Assembly (NCBI RefSeq): GCF_900111195.1
Contig: NZ_FOGL01000012.1
Coordinates: 1-60,621 of the forward strand
Source: Gracilibacillus ureilyticus
GTDB lineage: Bacteria; Bacillota; Bacilli; Bacillales; Amphibacillaceae
Direction of reading: 5' to 3'
Length of the DNA: 60,621 nucleotides
Shown: one piece after another, positions 34,741 to 43,557 of the stretch
Layout: each line of letters starts with the position of its first letter
How positions within the stretch are numbered: the stretch's first letter is position 1
The notes under the pieces: model-generated
The model's database searches: none
The model's input: the letters and a program-made list of their open reading frames with translations, nothing else
What the model was told of the DNA's origin: nothing
Program-made: the position numbers and the translations under genes

Positions 34741-35256
34741 TTAAAGTGTTTTAACCATAATAGAGTTTTCCTGTTCTTCATCACCAATAAAGTAGGAATA
34801 CTTGCCTCTCGTTTCAAAGCCCATATTTTTGTGGAAATCGATCGCATTTTTATTCTTTTGCCATACCCCAAGCCATACTTCTTTTTTATTCATTTCCTTC
34901 GCAAGATTTATCCCTGTCTGGAGAAGCATTTTTCCTAACCCTTTGTCTTGAAAGACATGTTTAACGTAGATTCGTTCAATTTCAAGGGCATCATCACTTA
35001 CATGGTATGTTTGTGCATCATTCACATTCACTTTTAAATACCCAGCTAGTACCTGATTTACATACAAAAATAGAAAAGTCGAATTATCATTCGATAACTC
35101 TGTTTTCAGCTGATCTAAATTAAAAGCTGACTCTAAGTATTCATTCATATTCTCAGGAGTATTCAAATGGCTGTATGTTTCGCTATACGTTTCTGTACCT
35201 ATTACTTGTAATGCATGTAAATCTTCCAACGTACATTTTTTTATTTCTGTTTTCAT
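34741..35256 (-). CDS. paiA: Spermidine/spermine N-acetyltransferase PaiA
   Basis: GNAT enzyme of 171 residues, close to B. subtilis PaiA throughout. It has the NTPENMNEYLESAFN region, the acetyl-CoA motif in LEIERIYVKHVFQDKGLGKMLL, and the VWLGVWQKNKNAIDFHKNMGF motif B. It acetylates polyamines to detoxify excess, and so links functionally to the speE-speB genes at 6.4-8.1 kb. paiB is not adjacent. It has its own SigA-type promoter. Confidence 0.92.
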   Translation of the reverse strand: MKTEIKKCTLEDLHALQVIGTETYSETYSHLNTPENMNEYLESAFNLDQLKTELSNDNSTFLFLYVNQVLAGYLKVNVNDAQTYHVSDDALEIERIYVKHVFQDKGLGKMLLQTGINLAKEMNKKEVWLGVWQKNKNAIDFHKNMGFETRGKYSYFIGDEEQENSIMVKTL

Positions 35257-35361
35257 TATATCCTCTCCCTACTGAAATGATTAGAAAATCCGCCAATAAC
35301 ATCAACGGACAAAGCAATGGAATCATCGCACGTTACCATATACTTACACCCATATATTATA

Positions 35362-35390
35362 AGTATATTTTTTCAAAGCAAAAGAGTCAA
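35362..35390 (-). promoter_or_regulatory. Probable paiA promoter
   Basis: Leftward TTGACT, a 17-base spacer and TATACT. It lies about 105 bases before the paiA start, implying an untranslated leader in which I see no known riboswitch. The rest of this 318-bp gap holds only the dctP terminator. Confidence 0.65.
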
Positions 35391-35518
35391 TGAAAACGAA
35401 TTCAAGATATTTTGGTATTTTTGTGGAAATTTATCTATTAATCTATTATTTTGTCGCAATTTTTGAAGATGATACTAATGATGATAGTTCATTTAATTGA
35501 ATACTTTATATTTGCAAC

Positions 35519-35558
35519 GAAAAAACCGGACTAATTCAATTTTAGTCCGGTTTTTTCT
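35519..35558 (-). terminator. TRAP operon terminator
   Basis: AAAAAACCGGACTAA, loop of eight bases, TTAGTCCGGTTTTTT: a strong symmetric hairpin downstream of dctP. Confidence 0.92.
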
Positions 35559-35574
35559 TATAATGTTATAATGA

Positions 35575-36729
35575 TTACTCGCCTGTTACTTCAGCGATTT
35601 CTTCTTTTAGTTTATCATAAATAGCAGAATCTACACCTTCAGTTAATTCCCCATTTCTGAACTGTTCGTGAACTGGTTCCGCTACTTCTTTAAATGCAGC
35701 AATTTGTTCTTCTGTTAATTCAATAATTTCTGTTGGATTTTCAATGTCTTCCTTGATTGCCGCTAGACCTGCTTCATTTTGCGCTTTCTGTTCTTCAAAG
35801 ATCCAGTCCTGCATTTCAGCAACTGTTTCATCAATTAGCTGCTTTTCGTTTTCCGGTAAACCATTGTACCAGTCTGTATTAGCCGTTGTCATTGCAACAT
35901 AGTTATTATGATTGGAAATAGTTAACGTATCCTGTACTTCATAAAAACTTGCTGAGTTAATAAAGAATACAGGGTTTTCCTGAGCATCTACTGTCTCACG
36001 GTCTAAAGCTGTGTACAACTCACCCCAGCTGATTGACTGAACAGTTGCACCATATGCAGCATAAGTTTCGCGCATTAACGGTGACTCCTGTACACGCATG
36101 TTTAAACCTTCCCAGTCAGATGGTTCGTCAATACCTACATTACTAGTCCAAGCCATTGCACCTTCTGTCCAGTAAGAAAGTGGTGTAATATTATGTTCCT
36201 CATATTTTGCACGAAGATCCGTGTTCAATGCTTCACTGTTTGTTAATACTTCCTGCGTCTGAGCTGGGTCAGCAGGGAAGAAATAGTGTAATGAGAAAAT
36301 TTGTCCATCCGGTACCTGACCGCCTGTAAAACCTGGTGACATTACCGCTAGCTGTACTCCACCCTGTTGCAGTAATTGAGCCTGGTCAACCTCACTGCCT
36401 AATGCACCATATTCATACGGTACTACAGTGATAGCTCCGCCTGTTTTCTCTTCAATACGTTTACCAAATTCTTCTGCATACTCATACTGAACTTCACCGT
36501 CCAGCTCTTCCGTAACGAAGCTCCATTCCGCTTCTTCAAAATCTCCGGAAGCTTCTTCGCCACCTTCTTCACCTTCTGTATTTTCATTATTTTCTTCTGA
36601 ACCTGTGTCTTCACCTTCATTGCCGCCTGTACCTTCTTCACTATCTCCACCACCGCAAGCTACTAGTAAAAAGCTAAGTGTTAAGATAGAGATCAACATA
36701 AGTAAATACTTTTTGTTAAAAATGATCAT
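35575..36729 (-). CDS. dctP: TRAP transporter solute-binding lipoprotein
   Basis: A 384-residue extracytoplasmic binding protein of the DctP family. It has a lipoprotein signal peptide with lipobox LLVAC (Cys25), then a low-complexity acidic Gly/Glu linker (about 26-65) before the globular domain. The conserved arginine segment (LNMRVQESPLMRETYAAYGATVQSI) and the EVYTAL-like GELYTALDRETVDAQENP motif bind a carboxylate ligand. It delivers substrate to DctQM. It is encoded last in the operon, 61 bp after dctM. The ligand is probably a C4-dicarboxylate or similar organic acid, not determined. Confidence 0.92.
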   Translation of the reverse strand: MIIFNKKYLLMLISILTLSFLLVACGGGDSEEGTGGNEGEDTGSEENNENTEGEEGGEEASGDFEEAEWSFVTEELDGEVQYEYAEEFGKRIEEKTGGAITVVPYEYGALGSEVDQAQLLQQGGVQLAVMSPGFTGGQVPDGQIFSLHYFFPADPAQTQEVLTNSEALNTDLRAKYEEHNITPLSYWTEGAMAWTSNVGIDEPSDWEGLNMRVQESPLMRETYAAYGATVQSISWGELYTALDRETVDAQENPVFFINSASFYEVQDTLTISNHNNYVAMTTANTDWYNGLPENEKQLIDETVAEMQDWIFEEQKAQNEAGLAAIKEDIENPTEIIELTEEQIAAFKEVAEPVHEQFRNGELTEGVDSAIYDKLKEEIAEVTGE

Positions 36730-36790
36730 TACCCCCTAAAATTTTTTATAAAAAATATATGTTAAGTGACCGTTAGCCACTTAAATAACG

Positions 36791-38065
36791 TTATGGAACC
36801 AGAACTAAAGATAACTCTGGGAAAAGCACGAGTGCCACACCAATAAGCAGTAACATTACAATAAATGGCGGGGTACTCTTAATTACCTCTAAGTATGGTT
36901 TCTTGAACACCGCACTCGCCGTAAATATATCGACACCAAACGGCGGAGTTGCAGAACCTAATGCTGCCTGGAATGTAATAATAATTCCTAAGTGAATCAA
37001 ATCAACATCTGCTGCCTCAGCTGCTGGTGCGAAGATTGGTGTCAGAATTAATATAACAACAATCGGATCAACAAACATACAGCCTACAAAGAAGAAAATA
37101 CTTACCATTAACAGTACATAGACCGCACTTGGATCTGTACCTAAGACTGCTTCAGTAATTTGCTGCGGAATTCTGGCAAAACCTAATACCCATGTAAACA
37201 ATTGACCACCAGCAACAAGAATAAATACAGCTGATGTAACTAACCCTGTTGACAGTGCGATACCAGGAAGCTTCTTCCACGGAATAGTTTTAAAAATCAG
37301 CACTTCCAGAATAATAGCATACAAGACGGAAATACCAGATGCTTCTACAGGAGTGAAATACCCTAAATAGATACCGCCGATAATAATAATTGGAAAACCT
37401 AACGGTAACAATGCTTTTCTGAAATATACCAATCTCTCTTTCCAGCTGATTCGATCAGCTAAAGGAATATCTTTTATCTTTGCATAAATTACACTATATA
37501 AAGCAAAAGATAGAAATACGATTAACCCAGGAATAATACCAGCAATAAACAAATCACCAACAGATACACCTGAACCTGCAGCCAGCGCATATATAATCAT
37601 ACCGATACTTGGCGGTATAAGTAAGGCGACATCACTGGAATTAATGATGAGAGCCATCGCACTGGAATCTTTGTATCCAATTTTCAATAACCGCTCACGC
37701 ATCGGACGCCCGATCGCTACAACAGTTGCTTGTGTGGAACCAGATATTGCTCCAAACAGTGTACACGCTGCTGCTGTTGTAACTGCGTAACCACCACGAA
37801 TATGCCCAACGAATGAGCCAATAAAATCTAATAAGCGATTGGATGTTTTCCCTGATGTCATAATATCTGCAGCGAAAATAAATAGTGGTACACATAATAA
37901 TACTGGTGATTCGATCCCTGTCAGTAACTGCCCCATCAATAGATCCATATTAACTGCTGGATTGAAAATGATCATAATTACAACGGGAGCTAATATTAGT
38001 GGGATCATCATGGGGAAATTTAATAAAAGTAACACAACCATAATGGCTAATAATGTTGTCAACAT
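36791..38065 (-). CDS. dctM: TRAP transporter large permease
   Basis: A 424-residue protein with about 12 membrane segments; the conserved DctM segments are visible: SGSTQATVVAIGRPM, LIIPPSIGMIIYA-like LLIPPSIGMIIYALAAG, and the C-terminal GSATPPFGVDIF loop. It is the Na+-coupled transport subunit that pairs with DctQ and DctP. 35 bp separate it from dctQ. Confidence 0.93.
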   Translation of the reverse strand: MLTTLLAIMVVLLLLNFPMMIPLILAPVVIMIIFNPAVNMDLLMGQLLTGIESPVLLCVPLFIFAADIMTSGKTSNRLLDFIGSFVGHIRGGYAVTTAAACTLFGAISGSTQATVVAIGRPMRERLLKIGYKDSSAMALIINSSDVALLIPPSIGMIIYALAAGSGVSVGDLFIAGIIPGLIVFLSFALYSVIYAKIKDIPLADRISWKERLVYFRKALLPLGFPIIIIGGIYLGYFTPVEASGISVLYAIILEVLIFKTIPWKKLPGIALSTGLVTSAVFILVAGGQLFTWVLGFARIPQQITEAVLGTDPSAVYVLLMVSIFFFVGCMFVDPIVVILILTPIFAPAAEAADVDLIHLGIIITFQAALGSATPPFGVDIFTASAVFKKPYLEVIKSTPPFIVMLLLIGVALVLFPELSLVLVP

Positions 38066-38100
38066 ATTATTTTTACCTCTCTACAATTTGATCATTTCGA

Positions 38101-38670
38101 TTAAACGGATAAATCTTCTAACTTCACTTCTTTATCTTTTGTGTCATTGTAATCTACCGCATCAATACCTAAATAAACTTTGTCTTTTGCCTTTGATGAA
38201 AAATTCACTAAGGTATTGCGGATAAATTGAATTCCTGCCATAAAGAAGCCGATAGGAATAAACACAGACATTAAGTATCTTGGCACTTGAAGTGATGTAG
38301 TAACTGCACCTGTGCCATACTCAAACATCACGTAGCTGTATGTATAATAAGCCATAATAAACATGAAAATTGCTGTCACAAAATTAATAATAATCATCAT
38401 GACTTTTCTCACTTTAAATGGTGCAAAATCATAGAAAGCAGACATACTGATATGACGTCCCTTTCTTGCTGCATAGCCAATTCCCATAAATGTTGCGATA
38501 ACAATTGCAAATTTACTAACTTCATACGCAAAGAAAAAGGCACCAGAGTTAAATATTTCACGAGCAATTACATTCCCGACAATCATGATAGATATCAGAA
38601 TAATGGAAAAACTTAAGATAAACTCTTCTAATCTCATAATAGCTTTATCAATCCATCTAAATACTTTCAA
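38101..38670 (-). CDS. dctQ: TRAP transporter small permease
   Basis: A 189-residue four-span membrane protein of the DctQ family, with the typical ARKGRHISMSAFYDFAP loop between helices two and three. It is the first gene of the dctQ-dctM-dctP operon, with GGGGGAGAG before its ATG. Upstream lie about 300 bases without a gene. There I see only an imperfect SigA-like site (TTGAAA, 15 bases, TATAAT) for this operon, and A/T-rich sequence. Confidence 0.9.
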   Translation of the reverse strand: MKVFRWIDKAIMRLEEFILSFSIILISIMIVGNVIAREIFNSGAFFFAYEVSKFAIVIATFMGIGYAARKGRHISMSAFYDFAPFKVRKVMMIIINFVTAIFMFIMAYYTYSYVMFEYGTGAVTTSLQVPRYLMSVFIPIGFFMAGIQFIRNTLVNFSSKAKDKVYLGIDAVDYNDTKDKEVKLEDLSV

Positions 38671-38987
38671 TCTTTTCTCTCCCCCTTCTAAGAAAATTCA
38701 TGCCGCTCGAAAATTTTTGTTATTATAAATGTTACAGAATTGTTTCAAGCATCACAAATTTACTATACCCCGATTTGTTTGAATTAAACGACATATAATC
38801 GGCTGATTAAAAAATGCGGGCAGATGATGGATATATCTTAGCAAATGCTTACAAATAATCGATAATCCTCAAAATATGCTTAATTGCACCCTGATTCAGC
38901 AAAAACTGTTTCTTCTCCATTCATTTATTTAGTTGCGCATTCAGGTGTTTTTCGCTAGTCTTTATGGTAGGAAAAGGAGTGAAAAAA

Positions 38988-39167
38988 ATGACTCGTAAAG
39001 AAATGGAAGATAAAATTGAAGAACTGAAGTCTGATCATATGAGACTTTCTGCAGATATGGAGAAACTGGTTTATGTGAAAGGAAAAACAGAATTTACTGA
39101 TAAAGAGTTAGAACGGATTGAAAAGGAAATCGCGAAGTTAAGACAGCAGTTAAGTCAAATGCAATAA
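38988..39167 (+). CDS. Small coiled-coil protein
   Basis: A 59-residue, highly charged, almost entirely helical protein. Heptad-like spacing (MEDKIEELKSD, then ELERIEKEIAKLRQQLSQ) suggests a coiled coil. There is no signal peptide or membrane segment. I do not recognise the family. AAAGGAG directly before ATG at 38988 supports this start over the upstream in-frame codon. It is followed by a terminator shared with the convergent antiporter. Confidence 0.68.
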   Translation: MTRKEMEDKIEELKSDHMRLSADMEKLVYVKGKTEFTDKELERIEKEIAKLRQQLSQMQ

Positions 39168-39176
39168 TTTCCCAGC

Positions 39177-39217
39177 AAAAAAGCTAGCAATTGAAATTAA
39201 TTGCTAGCTTCTTTATT
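39177..39217. terminator. Terminator between the coiled-coil gene and the antiporter
   Basis: AAAAAGCTAGCAATT, short loop, AATTGCTAGCTTCTTT. The stem includes the antiporter stop codon and works in both directions. Confidence 0.82.
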
Positions 39218-41044
39218 TCCTTTTATTTTTTCTCTAATTTTACTAAATTCTTTACTTGGCGGCATTAAACTTACTATGGTATCACCAGCCGATGCTGTTG
39301 TTTCTGTATCCTCTGCGAAAAATTCTATTTGTTTTGATTGTTTTAAGACAAATAGCAATACAGTTTCTTCATGTTTGTCCTGTAGATAATCTTCCCACTT
39401 ATACTGTTCCGTAATAGAGGTTTTTCTAAACACATAACCTGCTTTTAATTTATATTTTAACTCTTCAATTCCTTCTGCCGGCTTAAAGAGTTCTTTTCCG
39501 CCAATGGTATGACCGATATCTTCTAAGTGATCCCCGCTGTTCGTCTGGCGCGGCAGCCTGAATACACTTTTCCGCCCGAACTCCGGAACAAATGTTGAAC
39601 AGACAAGCGCATTATAAGAGTCATATTCTGTTGCACTGATCAGATAATCATATGGTGTGAAATCAATCGTATATTCCATTTGCTCTGACAAAATTTCACC
39701 GTGCGTATGATTAATTCCCGCTCTTCTTGCCTGATGAAGCCTGTCCCATGAGGAATCTACAATGATTACGGGTATTTTCAGTTCATCCATCACTTTTGCT
39801 AAAGATATGGAGAAACGGTTGGATCCAACAATAATGGCACCAGGCTTCCCCTCTGAAGAAAGATTCAGTTTCTTCGCTAACCAACCAATGGTAAAGCCGT
39901 GAACACATACTGTAGAAAATACTAAGGCAAATGTAAGGGATGTTACGAGTGATGCTCCTTCAAACCCTTCATCCTCCAGTACACTTGCAAAGTAACTCGC
40001 AACTGTAAGTGCCACAATACCCCTCGGCGCTATCCAGCCGACTAAAGTTTTCTCCTGCAGTGACAAACCTGAACCAATAGTTGAGATGAAAATAGACAAT
40101 GGGCGTACAACAAATAACATTAATAATACATATCCAATAATTTCCGGACGGAATATATCTTTCAATGTGTCCATCGTTAAAGATGATGTCAGTAAAATAA
40201 AGACAGTTGAGATTAGTAATATCGAAATATTTTCTTTAAAGTGGCGCATATCTTTTATAGACGAGATCCCTATATTGGCCAGAGTCATTCCCATTGCTGT
40301 CACTGCCAGCAAACCTGTTTCATGCTTAACTTCATCAGCGATAGTGAAACAGGCAATAACTGCACCAAACATTGCAGGTGATTTAAGATATTCCGGCATG
40401 TGCCCGGATTCAAACATCCAGCCGATTACTTTTCCGAAAACGTAACCCAATACAATTGCAAAAAATGAAGCAAGTAAGAATAAAAGTAAAGCTGATGCAT
40501 CTCTGGAATCTGCTGACAGAAATAAAATAGTTTCAAAAGCGAACACAGCTAACAGTGCACCAAACGGGTCTACAACAATCCCTTCCCATTTCAATATCTT
40601 CGCTGGTGTCGGTTTTAATCTGGATTGTCTGAGCAGTGGCAATATAACAGTAGGACCAGTGACAATAAATATACCACCAATAACAAAAGCGACTGCCCAG
40701 GATAGTCCTGCCACATAATGTGCTGTTAAGGAACCCAGAATCCATGCCAAAACCGCTCCCCATGTAACGATTCGAAATACCGGCTTTCCCAAACCTTTTA
40801 CCTCTTTGAAATTGAGGTTTAAACTACCTTCAAATAATATAATAGCAACAGCAATTGAAATAAACGGGCGAAATAAGTCCCCAAAATCTTCCTGCGGATT
40901 TATAATTCCCAGAATTGGTCCAGCTAATAAACCTGCGATAGACATGACCACAATTGCTGGTAACCGGAATTTCCATGCAATCCACTGCGAGCCTATCCCT
41001 AATACACCAACAATCATAATAACTAGTAATAAAGAATCCACCAT
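39197..41044 (-). CDS. CPA1-type Na+/H+ antiporter with TrkA-like C-terminal domains
   Basis: A 615-residue protein. Residues about 1-385 hold roughly 12 membrane segments with the CPA1 ion-site region (GIVVDPFGALLAV, Asp in the membrane) and GWIAPRGIVALTVAS. The rest is cytoplasmic: a TrkA-N-like Rossmann domain beginning AIIVGSNRFSISLAKV, though with a degenerate Gly motif, then a TrkA-C-like region. Such tails gate transport by nucleotides. It probably exchanges Na+ or K+ for H+. ATG at 41044 (MVDSLLL) has AAGGAGGG upstream, which the longer reading would place inside the gene. Confidence 0.9.
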   Translation of the reverse strand: MVDSLLLVIMIVGVLGIGSQWIAWKFRLPAIVVMSIAGLLAGPILGIINPQEDFGDLFRPFISIAVAIILFEGSLNLNFKEVKGLGKPVFRIVTWGAVLAWILGSLTAHYVAGLSWAVAFVIGGIFIVTGPTVILPLLRQSRLKPTPAKILKWEGIVVDPFGALLAVFAFETILFLSADSRDASALLLFLLASFFAIVLGYVFGKVIGWMFESGHMPEYLKSPAMFGAVIACFTIADEVKHETGLLAVTAMGMTLANIGISSIKDMRHFKENISILLISTVFILLTSSLTMDTLKDIFRPEIIGYVLLMLFVVRPLSIFISTIGSGLSLQEKTLVGWIAPRGIVALTVASYFASVLEDEGFEGASLVTSLTFALVFSTVCVHGFTIGWLAKKLNLSSEGKPGAIIVGSNRFSISLAKVMDELKIPVIIVDSSWDRLHQARRAGINHTHGEILSEQMEYTIDFTPYDYLISATEYDSYNALVCSTFVPEFGRKSVFRLPRQTNSGDHLEDIGHTIGGKELFKPAEGIEELKYKLKAGYVFRKTSITEQYKWEDYLQDKHEETVLLFVLKQSKQIEFFAEDTETTASAGDTIVSLMPPSKEFSKIREKIKGNKEASN

Positions 41045-41240
41045 ATAAATGAATCCCTCCTTTATCATTAAGTTTATCTATAAACAGAGCAATTTTTGTT
41101 CCTGTATTACGTTTTTATAGATTAAAGGTTTTTGTCCTTATATGCAATAATAATGTTATGATAGGAACAACTCTAAAATAGTTAGCCCGGCATACTTATG
41201 ATCGGTTAAAAAAATCAGATTTATATAAAGGAAGAGATAA

Positions 41241-43328
41241 ATGTTACAAGAAGCAAGAAATGTTTTAAAAACCTATTTTGGTTATGACGATTTCAGGAAA
41301 GGACAGGTAACCGTTATTGAACAAACGATCGAAGAGAAAAATTCGCTCGCTATTATGCCAACAGGCGGAGGTAAGTCGATTTGCTACCAGGTCCCCGGCC
41401 TGGTTACTTCTGGTACTACTTTAGTTATTTCACCATTAATCTCATTAATGAAAGACCAGGTTGATGCACTGACTTCCCTCGGGATTGCCGCCACGTATAT
41501 TAACAGCTCCTTATCAAATGAAGAACAGCGGGAAAGATTAAATGCTCTTCGTCAGGGAAGGTATAAATTTATCTATGTCGCGCCTGAACGATTCGACTCA
41601 GAGGGGTTTCTGAGAACATTGGATTCGATCACCCTTTCTACGATCGCCTTCGATGAAGCACATTGTATCTCCCAATGGGGACATGATTTCAGACCAAGTT
41701 ACCGGACCGTTGTTGAGCGGGTCAAACAATTGAGTAACTTGCCAACCCTAATAGGTCTGACGGCAACAGCGACAGATGAAGTGATTCGAGATCTTCAGCA
41801 GTTACTGAATGTGAATGATGCACAGGTAGTTAAAACAGGTTTTGCCAGAGATAATTTAACATTCCAAATCGTGAAGGGCCAAAGTCGTTCGGCATACATT
41901 GAAGACTATGTGCGTCTTCGCAAGGACGAACCTGGGATAATCTATGCCATCACCCGGAAACAGGTCGACCAGTTACATTTTTCCTTGAAAGAAAAGGGCT
42001 TGAACGTTAGTAAATATCATGCAGGGATGAGTGAACTTGCACGTAAAGAAGCTCAAAATGCTTTCATTCAGGATGATACGACGGTGATGGTTGCGACAAA
42101 TGCATTCGGTATGGGGATTGATAAGTCGAATGTCAGGTATGTGATTCATTATGCGTTACCGAAAAACCTGGAGAGTTATTATCAGGAGGCAGGGCGAGCA
42201 GGCAGGGATGGTGCGCCTAGTGATTGTATCCTGCTTTTCTCCGGTCAGGATATTCATACACAGAAGTATTTAATTGAGCAGTCGGAGATGGTGGAGGATA
42301 AGAAGCGTCAGGAATATGGAAAGTTGCAGGCGATGATTAATTACTGCCATACGGATCAGTGCCTGCAGCAATATATTCTGGACTATTTTGATGATGAGAC
42401 AGATGCTGAAGATTGCGGAAAATGTTCGAATTGTAAAGATGATACAGATAAAGTGGATCGTACGAAGGAAGCACAAATGGTTCTCTCCTGTGTGAAACGG
42501 ATGGGGGAAAGGTTTGGTGCAAGTATTACAGCTAAAGTGCTGAAAGGATCCAGTGACAGGAAGGTTAAGCAGTTCGGATTTGACCGTTTGTCTACTTACG
42601 GTTTGTTATCAGGGTACACCGAAAAAGAATTGGTTCAGTTTATTCATTTTTTAGTTGCTGAAAATTTCCTCGTATCGGAAGAAGGACGTTTTCCTGTTTT
42701 GCGGTTGGGTAAACGTGCGGTTGACGTGCTGAAGGGAACGGCACCTGTTATGATGCAGGTGGCGAAGGTGGAGAAAAAGAAAAGTACTGATTATGATGGG
42801 ACTTTGTTTGAAAAGCTGCGGACATTGCGTAAAGAGTTAGCAGATTCCCATGGTGTCCCGCCATATGTTGTTTTTAGTGATAAATCTTTAACAGAGATGG
42901 CGAGCATGATGCCCCAATCAAAAAGTGCCATGCTTCTGATTCATGGTGTTGGTGAGAAAAAGTTTGAACAATTCGGGGAACAATTTCTTGAAGTAATCGA
43001 AGAATATGTTGATGGAAAAAATGATAAACGCCCCAGCTATCTAATAAGCTATGAACTGTTTATTGAGCAGAAACTTGAGATTAAGGAAATTTCAGATAAA
43101 CGGGGAATAGCAGAGACTACTGTTTTTCAACATCTTATGCAAGCTGTGAAGGAAGGCCATGAGCTGGACTGGTCACGCCTGATATCAGAAGAGTTAGAAA
43201 ATGAAGTGCTCTCCGCCTATGAGCAGGCTGAAGAGCCGGGATTGAAACTATTAAAAGAAACACTGCCTGAGGAATATACTTATGAAGAAATTCGTGCCGC
43301 TTTAATTAAAAATGGCAAATGGAATTAA
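41241..43328 (+). CDS. recQ: ATP-dependent DNA helicase RecQ
   Basis: A 695-residue RecQ. It has Walker A PTGGGKS near residue 40, DEAH at 139 followed by the RecQ aromatic loop CISQWGHDFRPSY, motif VI QEAGRAGRDG, and a zinc site from C-x4-C (CHTDQC) and C-x2-C (CGKCSNC). A winged helix follows, then an HRDC domain (about 510-585) and a C-terminal helix-turn-helix-like region (IKEISDKRGIAETTVFQHL). It unwinds 3'-tailed DNA in recombinational repair. The length exceeds E. coli RecQ because of this extra C-terminal HTH part. Repeat array 4 follows. Confidence 0.95.
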   Translation: MLQEARNVLKTYFGYDDFRKGQVTVIEQTIEEKNSLAIMPTGGGKSICYQVPGLVTSGTTLVISPLISLMKDQVDALTSLGIAATYINSSLSNEEQRERLNALRQGRYKFIYVAPERFDSEGFLRTLDSITLSTIAFDEAHCISQWGHDFRPSYRTVVERVKQLSNLPTLIGLTATATDEVIRDLQQLLNVNDAQVVKTGFARDNLTFQIVKGQSRSAYIEDYVRLRKDEPGIIYAITRKQVDQLHFSLKEKGLNVSKYHAGMSELARKEAQNAFIQDDTTVMVATNAFGMGIDKSNVRYVIHYALPKNLESYYQEAGRAGRDGAPSDCILLFSGQDIHTQKYLIEQSEMVEDKKRQEYGKLQAMINYCHTDQCLQQYILDYFDDETDAEDCGKCSNCKDDTDKVDRTKEAQMVLSCVKRMGERFGASITAKVLKGSSDRKVKQFGFDRLSTYGLLSGYTEKELVQFIHFLVAENFLVSEEGRFPVLRLGKRAVDVLKGTAPVMMQVAKVEKKKSTDYDGTLFEKLRTLRKELADSHGVPPYVVFSDKSLTEMASMMPQSKSAMLLIHGVGEKKFEQFGEQFLEVIEEYVDGKNDKRPSYLISYELFIEQKLEIKEISDKRGIAETTVFQHLMQAVKEGHELDWSRLISEELENEVLSAYEQAEEPGLKLLKETLPEEYTYEEIRAALIKNGKWN

Positions 43329-43400
43329 AAGGCGGAGTCCTTGCACGGGGGAGGCTCAGATCCCCGCGGATGGGAGTAGGAGTTTGCTCCTTCTCGGAGT

Positions 43401-43520
43401 TCCCGCTCTTCTTGCAGATTTCAGCGCTCTTTTTGCAACTTTCGCTCTCTTCTTGCAGATTTGGCGCTCTTTTTGCAACTTTCGCTCTCTTCTTGCAGAT
43501 TCAGCGTTCTTTTTGCATCT
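43401..43520. repeat. Tandem repeat array 4, 20-bp half-units in a 40-bp period
   Basis: CGCTCTTTTTGCAACTTT-like and CGCTCTTCTTGCAGATTT-like half-units alternate; TTTTGCA recurs at 43431, 43471 and 43511, exactly 40 bp apart, giving three 40-bp periods or six 20-bp half-units. On the minus strand it reads as TGCAAAAAGAGCG and TGCAAGAAGAGAGCG. Directly upstream is a short inverted-repeat stretch (GGAGTAGGAGTTTGCTCC). It lies between the convergent recQ and aminopeptidase genes. Confidence 0.88.
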
Positions 43521-43553
43521 AAAAAGTCCAGCACCTCTGCTGGACTTTCCCTA
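43521..43553. terminator. Terminator between recQ and aminopeptidase
   Basis: AAAGTCCAGCA, loop CCTC, TGCTGGACTTT, directly after array 4 and before the convergent aminopeptidase stop. Confidence 0.87.
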
Positions 43554-43557
43554 TTTA

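Noticed and set aside
38840-38870. Catabolite-response (cre)-like site AGCAAATGCTTACA upstream of dctQ
   Set aside because: At least three mismatches to the TGWAANCGNTNWCA consensus at fixed positions.
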